Source: Leptodactylus fallax (Eukaryota; Chordata; Amphibia; Anura; Leptodactylidae). From it: a stretch of 64,000 bases of DNA. A program made the translations under genes and the position numbers. The stretch covers positions 5,677,501 to 5,741,500 of the forward strand of contig CAMRHE010000035.1 of assembly GCA_947044405.1 (NCBI GenBank). Direction: 5' to 3'. The notes below the pieces were generated by a model. That model had not been told where the DNA came from. It worked only from the letters and a program-made list of their open reading frames with translations, and made no database searches. Positions 33,736 to 47,135 of this stretch are shown here, one piece after another; the stretch's first letter is position 1; each line of letters begins with the position of its first letter.

Positions 33736-34110
33736 AAGTTAGCTTGGTAGCATCAGCAGAGCGGGCTCAAACAGTCAGAGACAGGGACACAGCATTGGGT
33801 TTTGCCCCTGTTTTTTTTATTTTGGAAAAATAATGAAATAAAATACAGCCTTAACTTCAGGCTAAAATACAAACGTTAACCTGCTCATCTGAGCTCTAAC
33901 TAAACAAAACTTCCCTTACTATCCAAGTGGCTGACTGCCAGCCACTCGGGAAAACAAACAACAAGTTTTTCTCACCAGACTATCAGATTTCTGCACAGAC
34001 ACAGATACCTCCTTGTCTGATCCAGCTTCTCTGGATGTTCACCATAAATAGGTGAGGAACCTGGGGGAGATATAGCGACTTTCCAGAACCCTGGCTGCCA
34101 CCTTCTCACA
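33732..34110 (-). repeat. Gypsy 3' LTR (379 bp)
   Basis: On the minus strand it begins TGTGAGAAGGTGGCAGCC right after a polypurine tract and ends ACTTCCCA, giving TG...CA ends. It contains an AATAAA (CCAAAATAAAA). No second LTR is in the window. Confidence 0.65.
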
Positions 34111-34124
34111 TACCCTCCCCCTTT
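34111..34124 (-). promoter_or_regulatory. Gypsy polypurine tract
   Basis: Minus strand AAAGGGGGAGGGTA, immediately upstream of the LTR start. Confidence 0.6.
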
Positions 34125-34800
34125 GTTCAAACCTGTAGGTCACTGTAGAACACTTTTTGCCATCAGACAGTGTGTCCTGCACAGCGCATCTGTGTTCCCC
34201 TGTCGCTTGCCTGACCTGTGCGCCACTGAAAATTATAAATTTTGTAGAGTGAGAAACCACTAGGTCAGTCTGGCCTTTCTCTCTTTGGCCTGGCTCATAA
34301 GAGGGGAATGGTCAGTAATTAGACTGAAGTGTCAGCCCAAAAGTACTACCTTAGGGATTCTAGGGGCCACTTAATGGTTAAGCACTCCCTTTCCACAATA
34401 CTGTAGTTTTTTTCAGGGGGTGTAAGCTTTCTGCTCAGATATGTGACTGGATGTTCTTCACCCCCAACCACTTGTGACAGCACTGTGCCTAATTCCACAT
34501 CAGAGGTGTCAGTCTGGAACATAAATTCCTTGCTAAAATCAGGTGTAACCAAAACCAGCTATTTACATAGGAATAATTGTAATTCCTGGAATACCCCTCA
34601 GCCTCTTTACTCCACTTGACCATGACTTAATTACTTCCCTTGATGAGGTCTGTCAAAGGAGCTGCAATGGTTGCAAAGTTTGGTATAAACCTGCAATATT
34701 ATCCCATAATCCCCAAAAAAGCTGTCCAGTTGGAGTTGGCAAGGAGCCATCCAGTAGGATACTTGTTGCAGGATACAATGAAGCAGCTCCTCTGATCCAG
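34125..34800 (-). pseudogene. Ty3/gypsy reverse transcriptase end and RNase H, joined directly to the 3' end
   Basis: Minus strand, top down: YCRFIPNFATIAAPLTDLIK (34730-34650, RT thumb), then the RNase H start in 34552-34346 (MFQTDTSDVELGTVLSQ, with the first Asp, then HPVTYLSRKLTPPEKNYS and the Glu in VERECL). Next come decayed RNase H sequence and a fragment of the NADALSR-type end near 34180. The polypurine tract and LTR follow at once, so integrase is missing, as are gag, protease and the RT palm. An internally deleted, dead copy. Confidence 0.75.
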
Positions 34801-34807
34801 GCTCATT

Positions 34808-36100
34808 CATTGCAAAACCGCATGGCAGCCTTTCACCTTACACCCATGAAATGAGGGGGGAGGAGGAGGAAGAGGAGAGGAAGCGACAGCTTGCCCTGGT
34901 GAAGATGGTGGCAGGAAATGGTTCAGAGGGAAGAATCCAGAGGAGATGGATTGACCCTGCATAGTGTCGGAACTGGGCCTGCACAATTGAGGTGGAACTA
35001 ACACCTGGCCTTGCTGCATTTCTGAATTGTGGCCACTGCCGCTCAAAACATTGATCCAGTGGGCCGGGAAAGCCATGTGCTGTCCTGGTCCATAATTTCT
35101 GCTTCACGTGTCGACAGTGGCATGCACCTTTCCCCAGACTGATGTATCCAAGAAAAAGCCCTGACACATGGAGATATAAAGCAGGGACAGCTTTCCTAGA
35201 GAAATAATGAGCGCAGTTTTTTGAAGGACTGACTTTGGCGTAGAAGAGGAGAAACAGTTGGTGATAATGTTGATAATGACAACCATGTGTTAGTGCTACG
35301 TGTAGATGTGGCCTGACTACCAGGAAGATTACAAGGAGGAGTAGGAGAACATGCTTTCTCACTTCCCTGTCACTATCAAGTCTCTCCAAATAAGAGAGTG
35401 ATGCCTTTTCATGTGAGTACATAGAGATGTTGTTCCTAGATTTGTTCCTGCATGCAGATCTTGCATATCACCATGGATTTAACATTTGGCAATGTACACA
35501 AAAATTCCCACACGGGAGATGACCGCATGTACTTGCTGCCGAGAGCAGCAGAAAAAAGTCTGCCACTACCATAACCTTGCCACCACCCCACTGTGATAGG
35601 TTCCCTTAGGTCTTCCCCAGGCAGTCTATCTCAAGATCATATCACTCACGGATACAATATCCTCCTGTGACTGAGATGATTCAGCTAAATAATCAAAAAC
35701 TTCATCAACATTCTCAGGAAGTACAACAGTCCTTTGGCTACTGGCGGTGCCACCAAAACCAGAAGCAATGTTGTTCTTGCCACCCACATTCTAATGGTTA
35801 GTAGTACAAGTGTTTCCCCCTCCCACTCCTTTTTGTCTGTACAAAGGATGCGCTATTATTAGTACCATGGCCACCACTACTACTTTACTATTGTGTGTGA
35901 CGTGCATACAGAGAAAAGCTTAAAATAAATAAGATTTACAACAATGCTCTGTCTTCCTTCACACTGTGTATGTATCACACACCAGACCAGAGCATAGTAC
36001 CATGGCCACTACTACTACTTTACTATTGTGTGTGACGTATATCTAGAATTACAAATGCCCTCACAGCTCACTTGTGCGTACAGAGAAAAGCTTAAAATAT
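34808..36100 (-). pseudogene. hAT transposase relic B (BED finger, N-terminal half)
   Basis: Minus strand: at 35780-35640 the segment upstream of the finger (VVLPENVDEVFDYLAESSQSQ). A readable BED zinc finger follows at 35520-35400: SSPVWEFFVY, then VICKIC-type cysteines and GTTSLCTHMKRHHS supplying the two histidines. Farther on come HYFSRKAVPALYLHV and GQHMAFPAHWIN, which match the start of the hAT catalytic region (near the first Asp). Frameshifts separate these pieces, and the C-terminal half is absent. The 194-aa frame 35422-34838 follows only part of this. About 130 bp is tandemly duplicated upstream (copies near 35864 and 35998). Confidence 0.7.
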
Positions 36101-36789
36101 TCTGTTCAGATTTACAATGTGTTTATGTGTATAGAAAAGAGATGAAATTGTTCTATTACAAGTACTGTCAGACGATTATTGCTTGGCTGTCTGCAACAGA
36201 GCAGACTCATTGACTGAACCTGTCCTATATGTCTATCTATGTCTGTCTATTCAATTCTATTCTAGCACCGCACTAATAATCTGCCTGTGTATTATTGCTT
36301 GATTCTCTCTAAGTACTCTTATAACTATTGTTCAGTTTTCAATTCTGACTTGTGCTGCCTATAGCCTAGCTATTAGAATAGCTTTAGCTATGAGATGCAT
36401 TGAGATAGAACACAGATGTGTGTGCATTTCCACCATTACACTAACTGAAGGATGATCACAAGTGCACAAGTTTATAAGCTGTATATAACATCAGCACTGT
36501 AAGGTCCGCCTACCACTGTCTATTGGTTGAGACTGTCAGATATTGCTATTACATGATGTGTGAGTCACTGCACACATGATATTGTCTGGTCTATGTTTCC
36601 TGGTCTAATTTGGCCATTTTCTCATAGCACGCCCATTTTTGTCTGTCCTAAGCAAATCACCATTTGGAATATTCGAATCAAACCAGGCTTGTTACAAACC
36701 GATTCGTGCATTTCTAGTAACATTGTGGAAAAACTCTGCAATATCAAAAGCCTGACTAGCAGATCAAAAATTTGACCCTTTACATCATG
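36101..36789. other. Non-coding interval
   Basis: Likely includes the 5' end of hAT relic B. Low-complexity TCTATCTATGTCTGTCTATT near 36225-36250. No gene is seen. Confidence 0.35.
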
Positions 36790-36791
36790 TA

Positions 36792-38428
<1,637 letters not shown>

Positions 38429-38430
38429 TA

Positions 38431-38935
38431 CATGATAGGCGTTTATCTATCATAGTGGTTTTTCCACAAAGAAGACTTACCTCATATCTCCTGCTGCAAC
38501 TGCTGACATCTAAAGCTACTGCAACTTTGACAGTTTCACTCCTTAGATGCCACAGTCAGTAGTAAACAAACTGATTAAGGCCGGGGCGGAAAGGCCACTG
38601 CAAAAACCGCAGCATTTTACAATACCTGCAAAGTGGATGGGATTCTGGCTAATCCCATCCAAACATTGCAGAAAAATATCCACAGCGGACATGCTGCGAT
38701 TTCAAATACTGTTGTGTTTTTGTAAATCGTAGTGCGTCAATTATGCAGACATAAACGCCGACATTTTCCGTATAGGTATAATTGAAGCAGAAAGTCCGCA
38801 GAGGAAAACTCTGTGGACTTTCTGTGAAAAGCTCTGCAGGAAAGACCACAATGCATTTCTGCTGCAGATTTTCCTGCAGCGCTGTTTAGCTATGGCTTAC
38901 AACGTGGGGACTTATCCTAAAGGGATTTTGAGGGA
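38431..38935. repeat. Spacer and partial fold-back repeat
   Basis: 38575-38935 repeats motifs of the hAT-N internal fold-back (GACATGCTGCGATTTC, AATTGAAGCAGAAAGTCCGC, CAGGAAAGACCACAAT). It is a degraded stand-alone copy of that family. Short ORFs within it are spurious. Confidence 0.5.
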
Positions 38936-40227
38936 CTTATGTATTTCTGACCTATCATTAGGATACCTCATCAATATGCGATGGATAGGGGTCAGACACC
39001 TGAGCCCCCCACAGATCTTCTGGTTGAAGAGATTTCAGCATTCGCATGAGCACTGCAGCCAGTGGTGGAATTCTGTCGTAGCGGCAGTTGGGAGCAAAAT
39101 CAGGGATCGGTAAGGAGGGCCACGGCACTGAGAGTATTTGTTGGCCAAATCTCGTGAGATTCATCTTGCGAAGTTCTATAAGAGTCGAGAAAATATGATC
39201 CAGACAAACTATAGTGAGATATTTAGGCTTTACCAACAAGATGAATATACTCTGGATCTTAACAACTCTCGACTCATTTGGGGATTACTCCACTGAGGTG
39301 ACTAAACCGCATAGAGCCTTTTCAGAACTCTATACACAACTCTATTGCAAAAAACTGAAGTGCGCCCTACAATATCCAGCTACATTGCTAAAATGTCCTC
39401 AAAAGGTTATATCTAACAGTTCACTACCCAGGAAACATCCCTAGCTTACCTATAGGAAGAGGGTATCTTGTTGGGCCTGGAATATATTCCACCTCAGAGT
39501 CAATTATCTCATACCAGAGTCAAGGAGGAGACTACTTGCTTTACAACCTCTGATCTTCCTAAATTGCAGCGACTCTGGACCTGACCCTGATTCGACTGTT
39601 CCTTACCCAACTTACCGGCCGGACATCACCGAAGGCAGATAACCTATTAGTTTTCGATGTGGAACTCAGGAACTATGATTGAATTGCCGGCTGGGACTAG
39701 AGACTTTGCTACAGCTACTATATGTTCTCTGATTTCATGTCTATACAAATTCTATTATTTTAGCCCTATGCATTATAGCCAAATATTTTAATTTAGTTTT
39801 ACATCTTTTTTTATTTTTTTGGCTTAGGTCTTAATCTTATTATGGCATTCTTTAGAGGGATAGGGGCCCAACCTCATCTTGCTATCATTGGCGGCTCTTA
39901 CGGGATGGGCAGTTTGCTTCCGTGATCGCCAGCTCTAGATGAATTGGTCATACTGGGGAGGGGAGAAAGGTGGGGGGGGTCAGGATTAGTTCCTACTATG
40001 TTGGAAAAAAGGGAGTCCTTTCCCAGAGAGAGTTGATGCGGTATACATACTGCAGTGATTGCTAACACTTTGCATTTCCTATGCCTCTTGTTTTTCTGTT
40101 TCATGTTGGTTTCATGTTTATTACTATACTGCCTATGTATTTCTATGTGCCAAGCCATAGCCATGAGGCTCTAATAACTGTTGTACTGTGTCTGACGTAT
40201 GCGCTCACCCTCTCTAGTTATGTTACC
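38936..40227 (+). other. Probable 5' region of the L1 element, no intact ORF
   Basis: Sequence upstream of the L1 endonuclease without a recognisable ORF1. It may hold the L1 5' UTR and a decayed ORF1. I cannot define the L1 start. Confidence 0.35.
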
Positions 40228-41075
40228 TAGTGAAAATAGTCACATGAAATGTTAAGGGGTTACGCTCCCCACAAAAACGTAACAAGGCTTTGAGATATCT
40301 AAAGAAGTTGGGTCCAGACATAGCTATGCTACAGGAGACACACCTGGAACAACAGGGTGAGGTGTTTGGATCACCATTTATTGGTAACAAAGCCGGAGTT
40401 ATCACTCTTGTACACAGGTCCCTCTGAGCAAGGGTAACCAACGAACATGGTTATGATCATGGGAGTATACTGTTATTATGCTTATCATTACCAGGTACAG
40501 AGATCAGATTCCCTAATGCTTACGGCCCAACAGATGGTCCTGCAAGGTTTTTTTCAGTCTCTCGCTACTTGGATAACAGTCTTACCGGACCGACATCTGA
40601 TCCTAGGGCGTGATCTGAACAGTGTACTTACTCCAGGGTTTGATAGGAAAAGCGAAGTAGCTGGGTGACTAAATTTAAGATATAGAGACAAGGTGCTCCC
40701 ACCTTTCCTCGATATAACCGATATAATTGATGTATGGCGTCATGATCACCCTGATTATAAGGCTTACACTCGTTTCAAACATTCTCATCTTTCTTGGTCA
40801 CAGATTGACTACTTTTTGATTAGCCCATCCCTTCTCCCGAGGGTGTTGGATACAGCGATAGGTGATATCAGACCACTCACTGATTACTATTACTATCACT
40901 GACTCTATACCTAGGGGTACTAATTTCATATGGCACTTTCCTTCCTACTTCTGCGAAAAGGAAAATTTTCAGTGGTTACTAAGGGGCTGGTGGCTAGGAT
41001 ATGCCACAAATAATGCTTCACACTGCTCTGATGCTACTTTATACTGGGAGACGGCAAAAGCTGCACTCTGCAGTC
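40228..41075 (+). pseudogene. L1 ORF2 endonuclease (APE type)
   Basis: Frames recall an apurinic-type endonuclease that nicks target DNA: NVKGLRSPQKRNKALRYL, then DIAMLQETHL with the catalytic Glu. Next come LILGRDLNSVLTP (Asp/Asn pair), HPDYKAYTRFKHSHLSWSQID (Ser-x-x-Asp region) and YFLISPSLL, ending near the IGD..PLTD site. It has frameshifts and stops (for example TAG after the AG at 40668). The downstream linker HFPSYF..ENF.WLLRGWW leads to the insertion point. Confidence 0.75.
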
Positions 41076-41588
41076 ATATAATAATAATAATAATAGCCCT
41101 TTAATAGTCCCACAATGGGGAAATTCAGTGTGTTACAGCAGCAAAGATAAGCAGATACAAATACAAATACAACATGTACAGGAATGTTCCAAGGTGAGAG
41201 GCATTACATTGATAGTAGACAGACAGATAAGAAGTAGCAGAGGAGGGGGGGATTTAGCAGGCAGAAAGATATTTCAGTTCTCTGTGTGTAATGATCTCTG
41301 CTTAGGTCGGTGTTGGTTGTACAGCCTAACCGCAGTGGGGAGGAAAGACTTCCGATAGCGCTCCTTCTCACACTTAGGGTGGAGCAGTCAGTCACTGACA
41401 GTACTGCCCAGTGCGATCACGGTCTCATGCATGGGATGGGACTTCTTCTTCCGCAAGGAGCTCACCACGGACAGTATCCTTCTTTCGCCCACCACCTGCA
41501 CTGGGTCCAGTGGGCTCCCCAAGACAGAGCTGGCCCTTCTAATCAGCTTCTCAAGTTTATTTCTGTCCCTGGTTGATATAATAACATA
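41076..41588 (-). mobile_element. CR1-clade (Rex/L2-like) LINE 3' end inserted in L1
   Basis: On the minus strand: the C-terminal tail of a LINE reverse transcriptase (NKLEKLIRRASSVLG, SHPMHETVIALGSTVSD, KCEKERYRKSFLPTAVRLYN). A 3' UTR follows with TTTCCCCATTGTGGGACTA and a (TTA)n tail at 41096-41082. ATATAATAA on both sides (about 41076 and 41577) is a likely target duplication. 5'-truncated, as is usual for LINEs. Confidence 0.7.
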
Positions 41589-41784
41589 TCTTAGTCACTG
41601 GTGTAAAACCCTTCAGTCCCAATATGCAGAAGTTAGCCAAACCCTACATCAGGCATACACCAAATACCTAACGATCCCTGTAATCGCTTTAGCAATAAAC
41701 CGGGTCGAATGATGGTGAGATTGGCGAGGGGTATGGGGGGGGGGGTCCATTACAGTTGAGGGCACCTGATGGATCCCTTAAAAC
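41589..41784 (+). pseudogene. L1 ORF2 linker segment
   Basis: Continues the L1 frame (ITYLSHWCKTLQSQYAEVSQ, then YTKYLTIP). It contains a poly-G tract near 41740 and ends at the hAT-N copy. Confidence 0.55.
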
Positions 41785-42234
41785 ACACCAATGCAGGTCT
41801 GCTGTTTACAAGACGCTGAGACCACAGATGGATGTTCTGCTTCTCAGCACGGGCGGCGCAATGACGTCACAACATCACACCGCCTGCGCTCAGACACAGA
41901 CGTCCTGTGCGTGGACAGGGAGGAAGCCGTGGTTCCATTCATCAGGATCGAAGGTAGGTGAGTATGACTTTTTTTTTTTCTTTTTTTTTTGTGGGTATAT
42001 TAATAGCATAGCTCCCAGTGGGGGAGTCCCGATTTTACACAGCTGTCCCGGGGTCCCGCATAGCTTACAGTTTGTCCCGCTATGCCCCTGAAGTGTTTTG
42101 CTATTAACAATCTTTATTAGGGTAGTGTAAAGGGTAGATGCTAAATCCTAGTGGGTAAAGGACCTTTGATGACGTCATGACCATGTGATCAGACTCTTGT
42201 GTGGGTGGAGCTATTCTGGATACTGCGGGACAGA

Positions 42235-42310
42235 CTGTGATGTTACACAGAAAGCTGGGTGATCAAAGAGACAGAGACACAGAGAGTGATCAAAGAGACA
42301 GAGACACAGC
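42235..42310 (+). repeat. Short tandem duplication
   Basis: GTGATCAAAGAGACAGAGACACA occurs twice in tandem. Confidence 0.8.
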
Positions 42311-42329
42311 ATGTGTGAGCAAGAGAGGG

Positions 42330-42826
42330 TAACTGGGGGCAGATGTAGGGGCCAGTTAAACTGAAGGCAGAAGAAGGGGGCAATTAAACTGCTGACAGAT
42401 AAAGGGGGACATTAAGCTGGTGGTAGATGGAGGGGGCAATTAAACTGGGGGCAGTTGAAGGGGGGGCATTAAGCTGGTGAGATGTAGGGGGAAATTAAAT
42501 TGATGGCAGATAAAGGGGGACATAAACTGGGGGCTGATGAAGGGGGCATTAAGCTGGTGACAGTTGAAGGGGGACATTAAGATGGTGGCAGATAAAGGGG
42601 ACATTAATCTGGGGGAGCAGATGGAGGGTGACATTAAACTGGGGGCAACTGCAGGAGGACATTAAATCGTGGGGGGTAGCTGGAGGGGGACATGTCTGCC
42701 TCTAGTTGCCCTCAGTTTAATGTTCCCCTCCAACTATCCCCACTGTTTAATGTCACCCTCCAACTGTCCCATAGTTTAATGTCACCCTACAGCTGCCCCA
42801 GTTTAATGTCCCCCTTTGGGGCACGA
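42330..42826. repeat. Minisatellite followed by its inverted copy
   Basis: 42330-42690 holds about 11-12 variants of GGGGGACATTAAACTGGGGGCAG with spacer (period roughly 28-34). 42693-42826 holds about four units in reverse complement (CAGTTTAATGTCCCCCT...). The repetitive ORFs here come from this. Confidence 0.8.
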
Positions 42827-43260
42827 TTAGAGGGACTTAATACTGTGGGGCAATTGGAGGAGAACATTATAATGTGGGGGCATATAATGTTAGGGACACA
42901 TGGAAAAATAGATGAGAATGGTTGGAGTCAACATAGAAGTGGGTGGAGCTAAATTTGCCGCAGTGTGCATAGCACGCCGTATATTTTGTCCCTCTTTCTG
43001 TCCTTTGAAAGTTGGGAGGTATGTAATAGTATAAGGGGTGGTTAGGAGGGGGAAATATAACTATAAAGGGAGGATTCATTAGGGGGCATTATGACAATGG
43101 GGGGGTCATTTATATAAGGGTTATTGGGGGGCATTATGAATCCAAGGGGGAAGTTATTTATATAAGGGGCCATTAGGGGGCATCATTTATATTAGGAGGC
43201 ATTATGAACATAAGGGGGTGGTCATTGATATAATGTGCTGAACCCCTAGCTACACCTCTG

Positions 43261-43380
43261 ACTGATAGGGAATGTAGATTGTGAGCCCTATAAGGGACAG
43301 TGACTGACATTGTCTGTAAAGCGCTGCGGAATATGATGGCACTATACAAGTAAGCATAATTTAATAAATACATAAATATA
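43261..43380 (+). mobile_element. L2-type LINE 3' tail
   Basis: TAGATTGTGAGCCCTATAAG, then GCGCTGCGGAATATGATGGC and TAAATA repeats: the same 3' end as 19484-19560 but in plus orientation. Confidence 0.6.
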
Positions 43381-45790
43381 GTGAGTCCACCTCACTACAA
43401 TTAGAAACAGTAGACTATTTGCGACGGTGGAGGAGGTCTCCGATTCTGTTAGGTCTCTGCACACAGGTAAGGCCCTGGGCTTAGATGGGATTTCAAATGA
43501 ATTCTTTAAAACTCTTAAGGAGGAGTTATGCCCTGTTCTTACTGACCTCTGCAATGGGATCCTGAAAGGCATGATGTTCCCCCGCTGGCCCAAACTGCTT
43601 ATGTTAAAGTGTTACCAAAAATGCGTAAAGACCTTCTCTGTCCTGAATCCTATTGGTTGATTTCATTGATTAATGTTGATATCAAAATTCTGTCAAAGAT
43701 CATGGTGGATGGGATGTCGTTAATAATGCCCTCCTTAATAACTCCTTCCCAGGTGGGTTTTACTCATGGCCATCACTATAGATGCTGAAAAAGCTTTTGA
43801 TAACATCAGATGGGGATGACTGGATCACATGGGATTCTTGGGTGAACTTTTTACTTATCTAGACAAATTTTATGCGGCGCCTAGAGCAAGAGTGTACACT
43901 CCTGCTTTTCTTTCAGCGACGATCTCACTCTCAAAGGGTACAAAACAGGGGTGTCCCGTTTTGCCCCTGTTATTTAATCTGGCGCTTGAACCCTTGGCAT
44001 GCACTTTGGAGAGTGGAGATGTGTTTCAAGGCATATGAGTGGGTTCAGAGAGGGTGACGGTGACTCTTTTTGCAGATGATCTCCTCCTATTCTTTGAGAA
44101 CCCAATATGAGATCTTGAGAAAGCATTGCATGTTATCACACAGTTCGGTCAATATTCGGGATTCAAAATAAATGTGTCAATATGCGAACTTCTGAGTCTG
44201 AAGGGTAGCCCCCTCTCCATGAATTTTAGGACATTGGGAATCCCAATAAAAATGGACAAGACGTCCCCCATTTAACATATTTGGGGATCATAGTCAGTAA
44301 AACCCCAGATTTATACCTTAAACTACCCAGCACTAATCGGTAGAATCTGTGCTGAGTTGCAGAGCTGGGTGTCTTTACCCCTGTCTTTTCTGGGGAGATG
44401 CTACTTAGTCAAGATGATAAGCTTTGCTAGATTGTTGTATCCTATGTAAACAATACCGCTTCTCTTATGACATGTTGATGTCTGGTGTCTTAACTCAGCA
44501 TTCATGGGGTTTAATATGGAAAGGGAAGTACCCAAGAATATCCCTGACTAAGCTGATGTTGCCGAACTGTGAAGATGGGGTTCAATTCCTGAGTATCAGG
44601 GGATATATATAATCTGCATGTCTCAGACTGGATACAAGCGACCAGTCACTTTTCTAACTACATCCTAGAGTCAGCCCTGGCTTCCCCATGGAATCTGGTT
44701 GCTTTACTGCATACCACTTATGCCCGGCTCCCTGGGGAGGTCAGGGGCTCTCTGGAACTGAGAGACACTATTGCTACATGGAAGGAGGTTCGTAAAAGAT
44801 TTGGTCTCTCTTTTCAGCTTTCCAAATATATGTGTTATTGGGGTCATCCTGGCTTCCCCAAGGGGATGATAACAAACTGGTTTCATAAGTGGAAGGAGAA
44901 AGGGGTTGTTAATCTAGGAGATCTGTGACTGGCCGAGGAAAGTAGATGATTAACGTTACCGGAGTTCCGGGACAATTTGCGATGAAGGGAAACATGTTAC
45001 TTCTTTATGCACAGTTACAGTCCTTCTGTAAAAGTAAACTTAAAGGTGTAAGGTCAGAAATATCCCATAATGCTTTTTTCAGTCTGCTGAAAAGAGGGGG
45101 TGGTATGGGAACGATCTCTATGATACACAGGGGGCTTATGCAGGTTTACTTACAATCCATTAAAGATACTGTGTTTTCTAGCTGGCCCCTGCTTCTCAAA
45201 TGCCCTGATCCTTCCTCCCAGATTAAAGAAGGAATCTTGAGAGTAAGACGAGCTGTGATTAATGCGAGATGGAGGGGAACCCATTTTTAATTTATACATA
45301 AGGCCATATATGCCTTCATGATCCCTCCACATCCTAATGCTTCCTCCCGTATGATATCTTGCCCAAAATGCCGGCTGTATAGAGCGGATTTGATACACTG
45401 AATGTGGGACTGCGAGTTTGTGCAACGATTTTGGAGATCTACACTCCAGTACATCATGGCTACCTCGAATGTTGATGTTCCATTTGACCCAGCCCCTTTG
45501 CTGTTTTATATTGACCCCCCTCATCGGGTAACCTATCCTTGATAGTGGTGTTGACCCTTCTGTTAGCAAAACGTATATTATTACAATATTGGCAACAGTC
45601 TTCCCTTCCAGGAGTGAAGAAGCTGACTCATCAGCTCAAGACAATCATGGAGTTAAAATGACTGGACACCTTGACTAATAAGGAGATGAGGGCAGAGCAC
45701 TTATTTAGAAGGTGGAAAACCTTAACCTCTAAGCATTGCTCTACAGAGGAGATAGAGTTCATTGTCACCCCGTTTCGAACCACAACTCTA
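43381..45790 (+). pseudogene. L1 ORF2 reverse transcriptase and C-terminal region
   Basis: Resumes after the nested repeats: TVEEVSDSVRSLHTGKALG (GLDG motif), then ITIDAEKAFDNI (first catalytic Asp), SKGTKQGCPVLPLLFNLALE (QGCPLSP region) and TLFADDLLLFF (FADD active-site loop). FGQYSGFKINVS and a long C-terminal part with a Cys-containing segment near 45360-45420 (MISCPKCRLY) follow. Internal deletion around 43640-43760, many stops and frameshifts. The order and spacing are those of L1/Tx1 elements. Confidence 0.78.
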
Positions 45791-46187
45791 GGAAATCTAG
45801 GACAACTATGGCTTCCCAACAAGAGACATTCTTAAGTGCGAATTATTTTGTGGAGCACCACTTTCCTGGGAAAGTTTACCCTAGGGATTGCGATCCAGGG
45901 CTATGGCTGGCACGTTGGTGTTATTTATGCTTTATAATTTTTATGTTGTTTTGTTTATTTTATACAGCCTCGATAAATTGAAACCCATCTCTGGGCATAA
46001 TACCATACTCTTATTCCACTCCATATATATATCAGACTATATTTTCACATGTAATGATTGCATTTTCTTCTATTTTTCTGATTGGCAGGCTGTATATATT
46101 ATTATTATTATTGTTTTACTTTTATTTATATTGCATTCTTTACTGTGAAGTTAACACTGTAGTGTTCTACATAGACTGATTGCACAA
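45791..46187 (+). other. L1 3' UTR-like AT-rich sequence
   Basis: Follows the L1 coding end. It has a (TTA)n patch near 46100 and no gene. Confidence 0.4.
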
Positions 46188-47135
46188 AATGGTGATCAAA
46201 TTTGCCTCTCTCAGTGTCCAGGGTTTAAATAGCACCCTCCCCAAACAGTCCTTCCTATGGAAAGAGACTCTTTCACTTCAGGCCGACGTTTTTTGTTCCT
46301 AGGAAACACATCTCCTGCAGAAATTCGGAGAAACTCCACCGCATGTTCCCTCAGTCTTCAGGAGACTTCTGGAGAGGATGTAATGAAAAAGGAGCTTTCT
46401 TCCACATACTTTAGCCTGGTTTCTGTTTGTCTGCTTACTGGTGAGATGTCTTCCATTGGCAATCCTCCATCGTGGGCTTCAAAATCTCACCCTCCCCGGA
46501 GTTAGCTCTGCTGTTTCTAAATGTACATGCCTATCCACTGGACCTCAGGACGTTTATCGCCCATACCTTACTCTCAGCTATGTTGGCTCTACTCAAAAAG
46601 TGAAAATCCATGAATGTCCTGACACTTCAGGAACTATCCAACATGATACATCAAACATTACATTACGAAAAGACACTTTTCCACAATGTATTTGGAGATA
46701 TACTGGTCAATATGGGTGTCATATAGATACACATTCTCCTTACCCCCATAACTCTGATGGCACTCATTTATGCTGTATGCTTTTTGACCTGACCCTCTAA
46801 CCCTTCTTTAACTATGACGATCACTATTCCGAAACTATTTTTACCGTTCCACACTTCTTTATCAGTTATTCTACAATCTGTATCATTACCTAATGTTACA
46901 TGCTGATTATTATTGCTTTGTAATTCCTTTCTTTTATATTTTTTTATATATGATTGTGTACCCTCTGACTGTACTCAACAGATGTATGGGTTGTTCCAAA
47001 TCAACTATTACTATGCTTGAACTTGATGAAATATCATATTTGTTTCTTTATTTTAATATACCGGTTTTACTTTATATGTATGTTTATTTTTATGAAAAAA
47101 AAAATTTAATTTTCCTCAAATTCTGTAATTTTCAC
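46188..47135 (+). mobile_element. Second L1-like LINE, internally deleted
   Basis: Opens with the start of an endonuclease in one frame: MVIKFASLSVQGLNS..., then LSLQADVFCSQETHLL with the catalytic Glu (46191-46320). After a short stretch it passes to what looks like the extreme C-terminal and 3' region (46540-46800, MNVLTLQELSNMIHQTLHYE). No reverse transcriptase is present, so most of ORF2 is deleted. It differs from the L1 at 40228, so it is a separate insertion. Confidence 0.55.

Larger units (their letters stand above)
42007..43023. mobile_element. 1-kb non-coding TIR element inside hAT-N copy 3
   Basis: Left end CATAGCTCCCA, right end (inverted) CATACCTCCCAAC. Flanked by TAATAG on both sides (42001-42006 and 43024-43029). 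The uninterrupted site in hAT-N copies 1 and 2 reads ATTAATAG(A/T)ATAAGG. The interior is mostly a minisatellite, then its inverted version. It encodes no transposase. Confidence 0.65.
41785..43260 (+). mobile_element. hAT-N copy 3 (plus orientation), split by a 1-kb element
   Basis: 41785-42006 and 43024-43260 match the reverse complement of hAT-N copies 1 and 2 (TGCGCTCAGACACAGACGTC, GGTAGGTGAGTATGACTTT, then TATAAGGGGTGGTTAGGAGG). It ends GAACCCCTAGCTACACCTCTG, the inverted form of the terminus at 49644. The central fold-back and the short ORF are missing, so it is an internally deleted variant. It sits in the L1. Confidence 0.7.
40228..45790 (+). mobile_element. L1/Tx1-like LINE with two nested insertions
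   Basis: An ORF2 remnant in the order endonuclease, linker, reverse transcriptase, C-terminal domain. It is interrupted at 41076-41588 by a CR1-clade LINE and at about 41785-43380 by a hAT-N copy and an L2-type tail. L1 coding sequence resumes after each. About 45790-46140 is an AT-rich 3' region. Many stops make it old. Confidence 0.75.

Noticed and set aside
34838..35422. 194-aa minus-strand ORF as an independent gene
   Set aside because: It overlaps the frameshifted hAT relic B. Only part of it (HYFSRKAVPALYLHV) matches the transposase, and the rest reads in the wrong frame.
42440..42952. Repetitive ORFs (MSP..., SPFICHQ-type)
   Set aside because: Translations of the inverted minisatellite.
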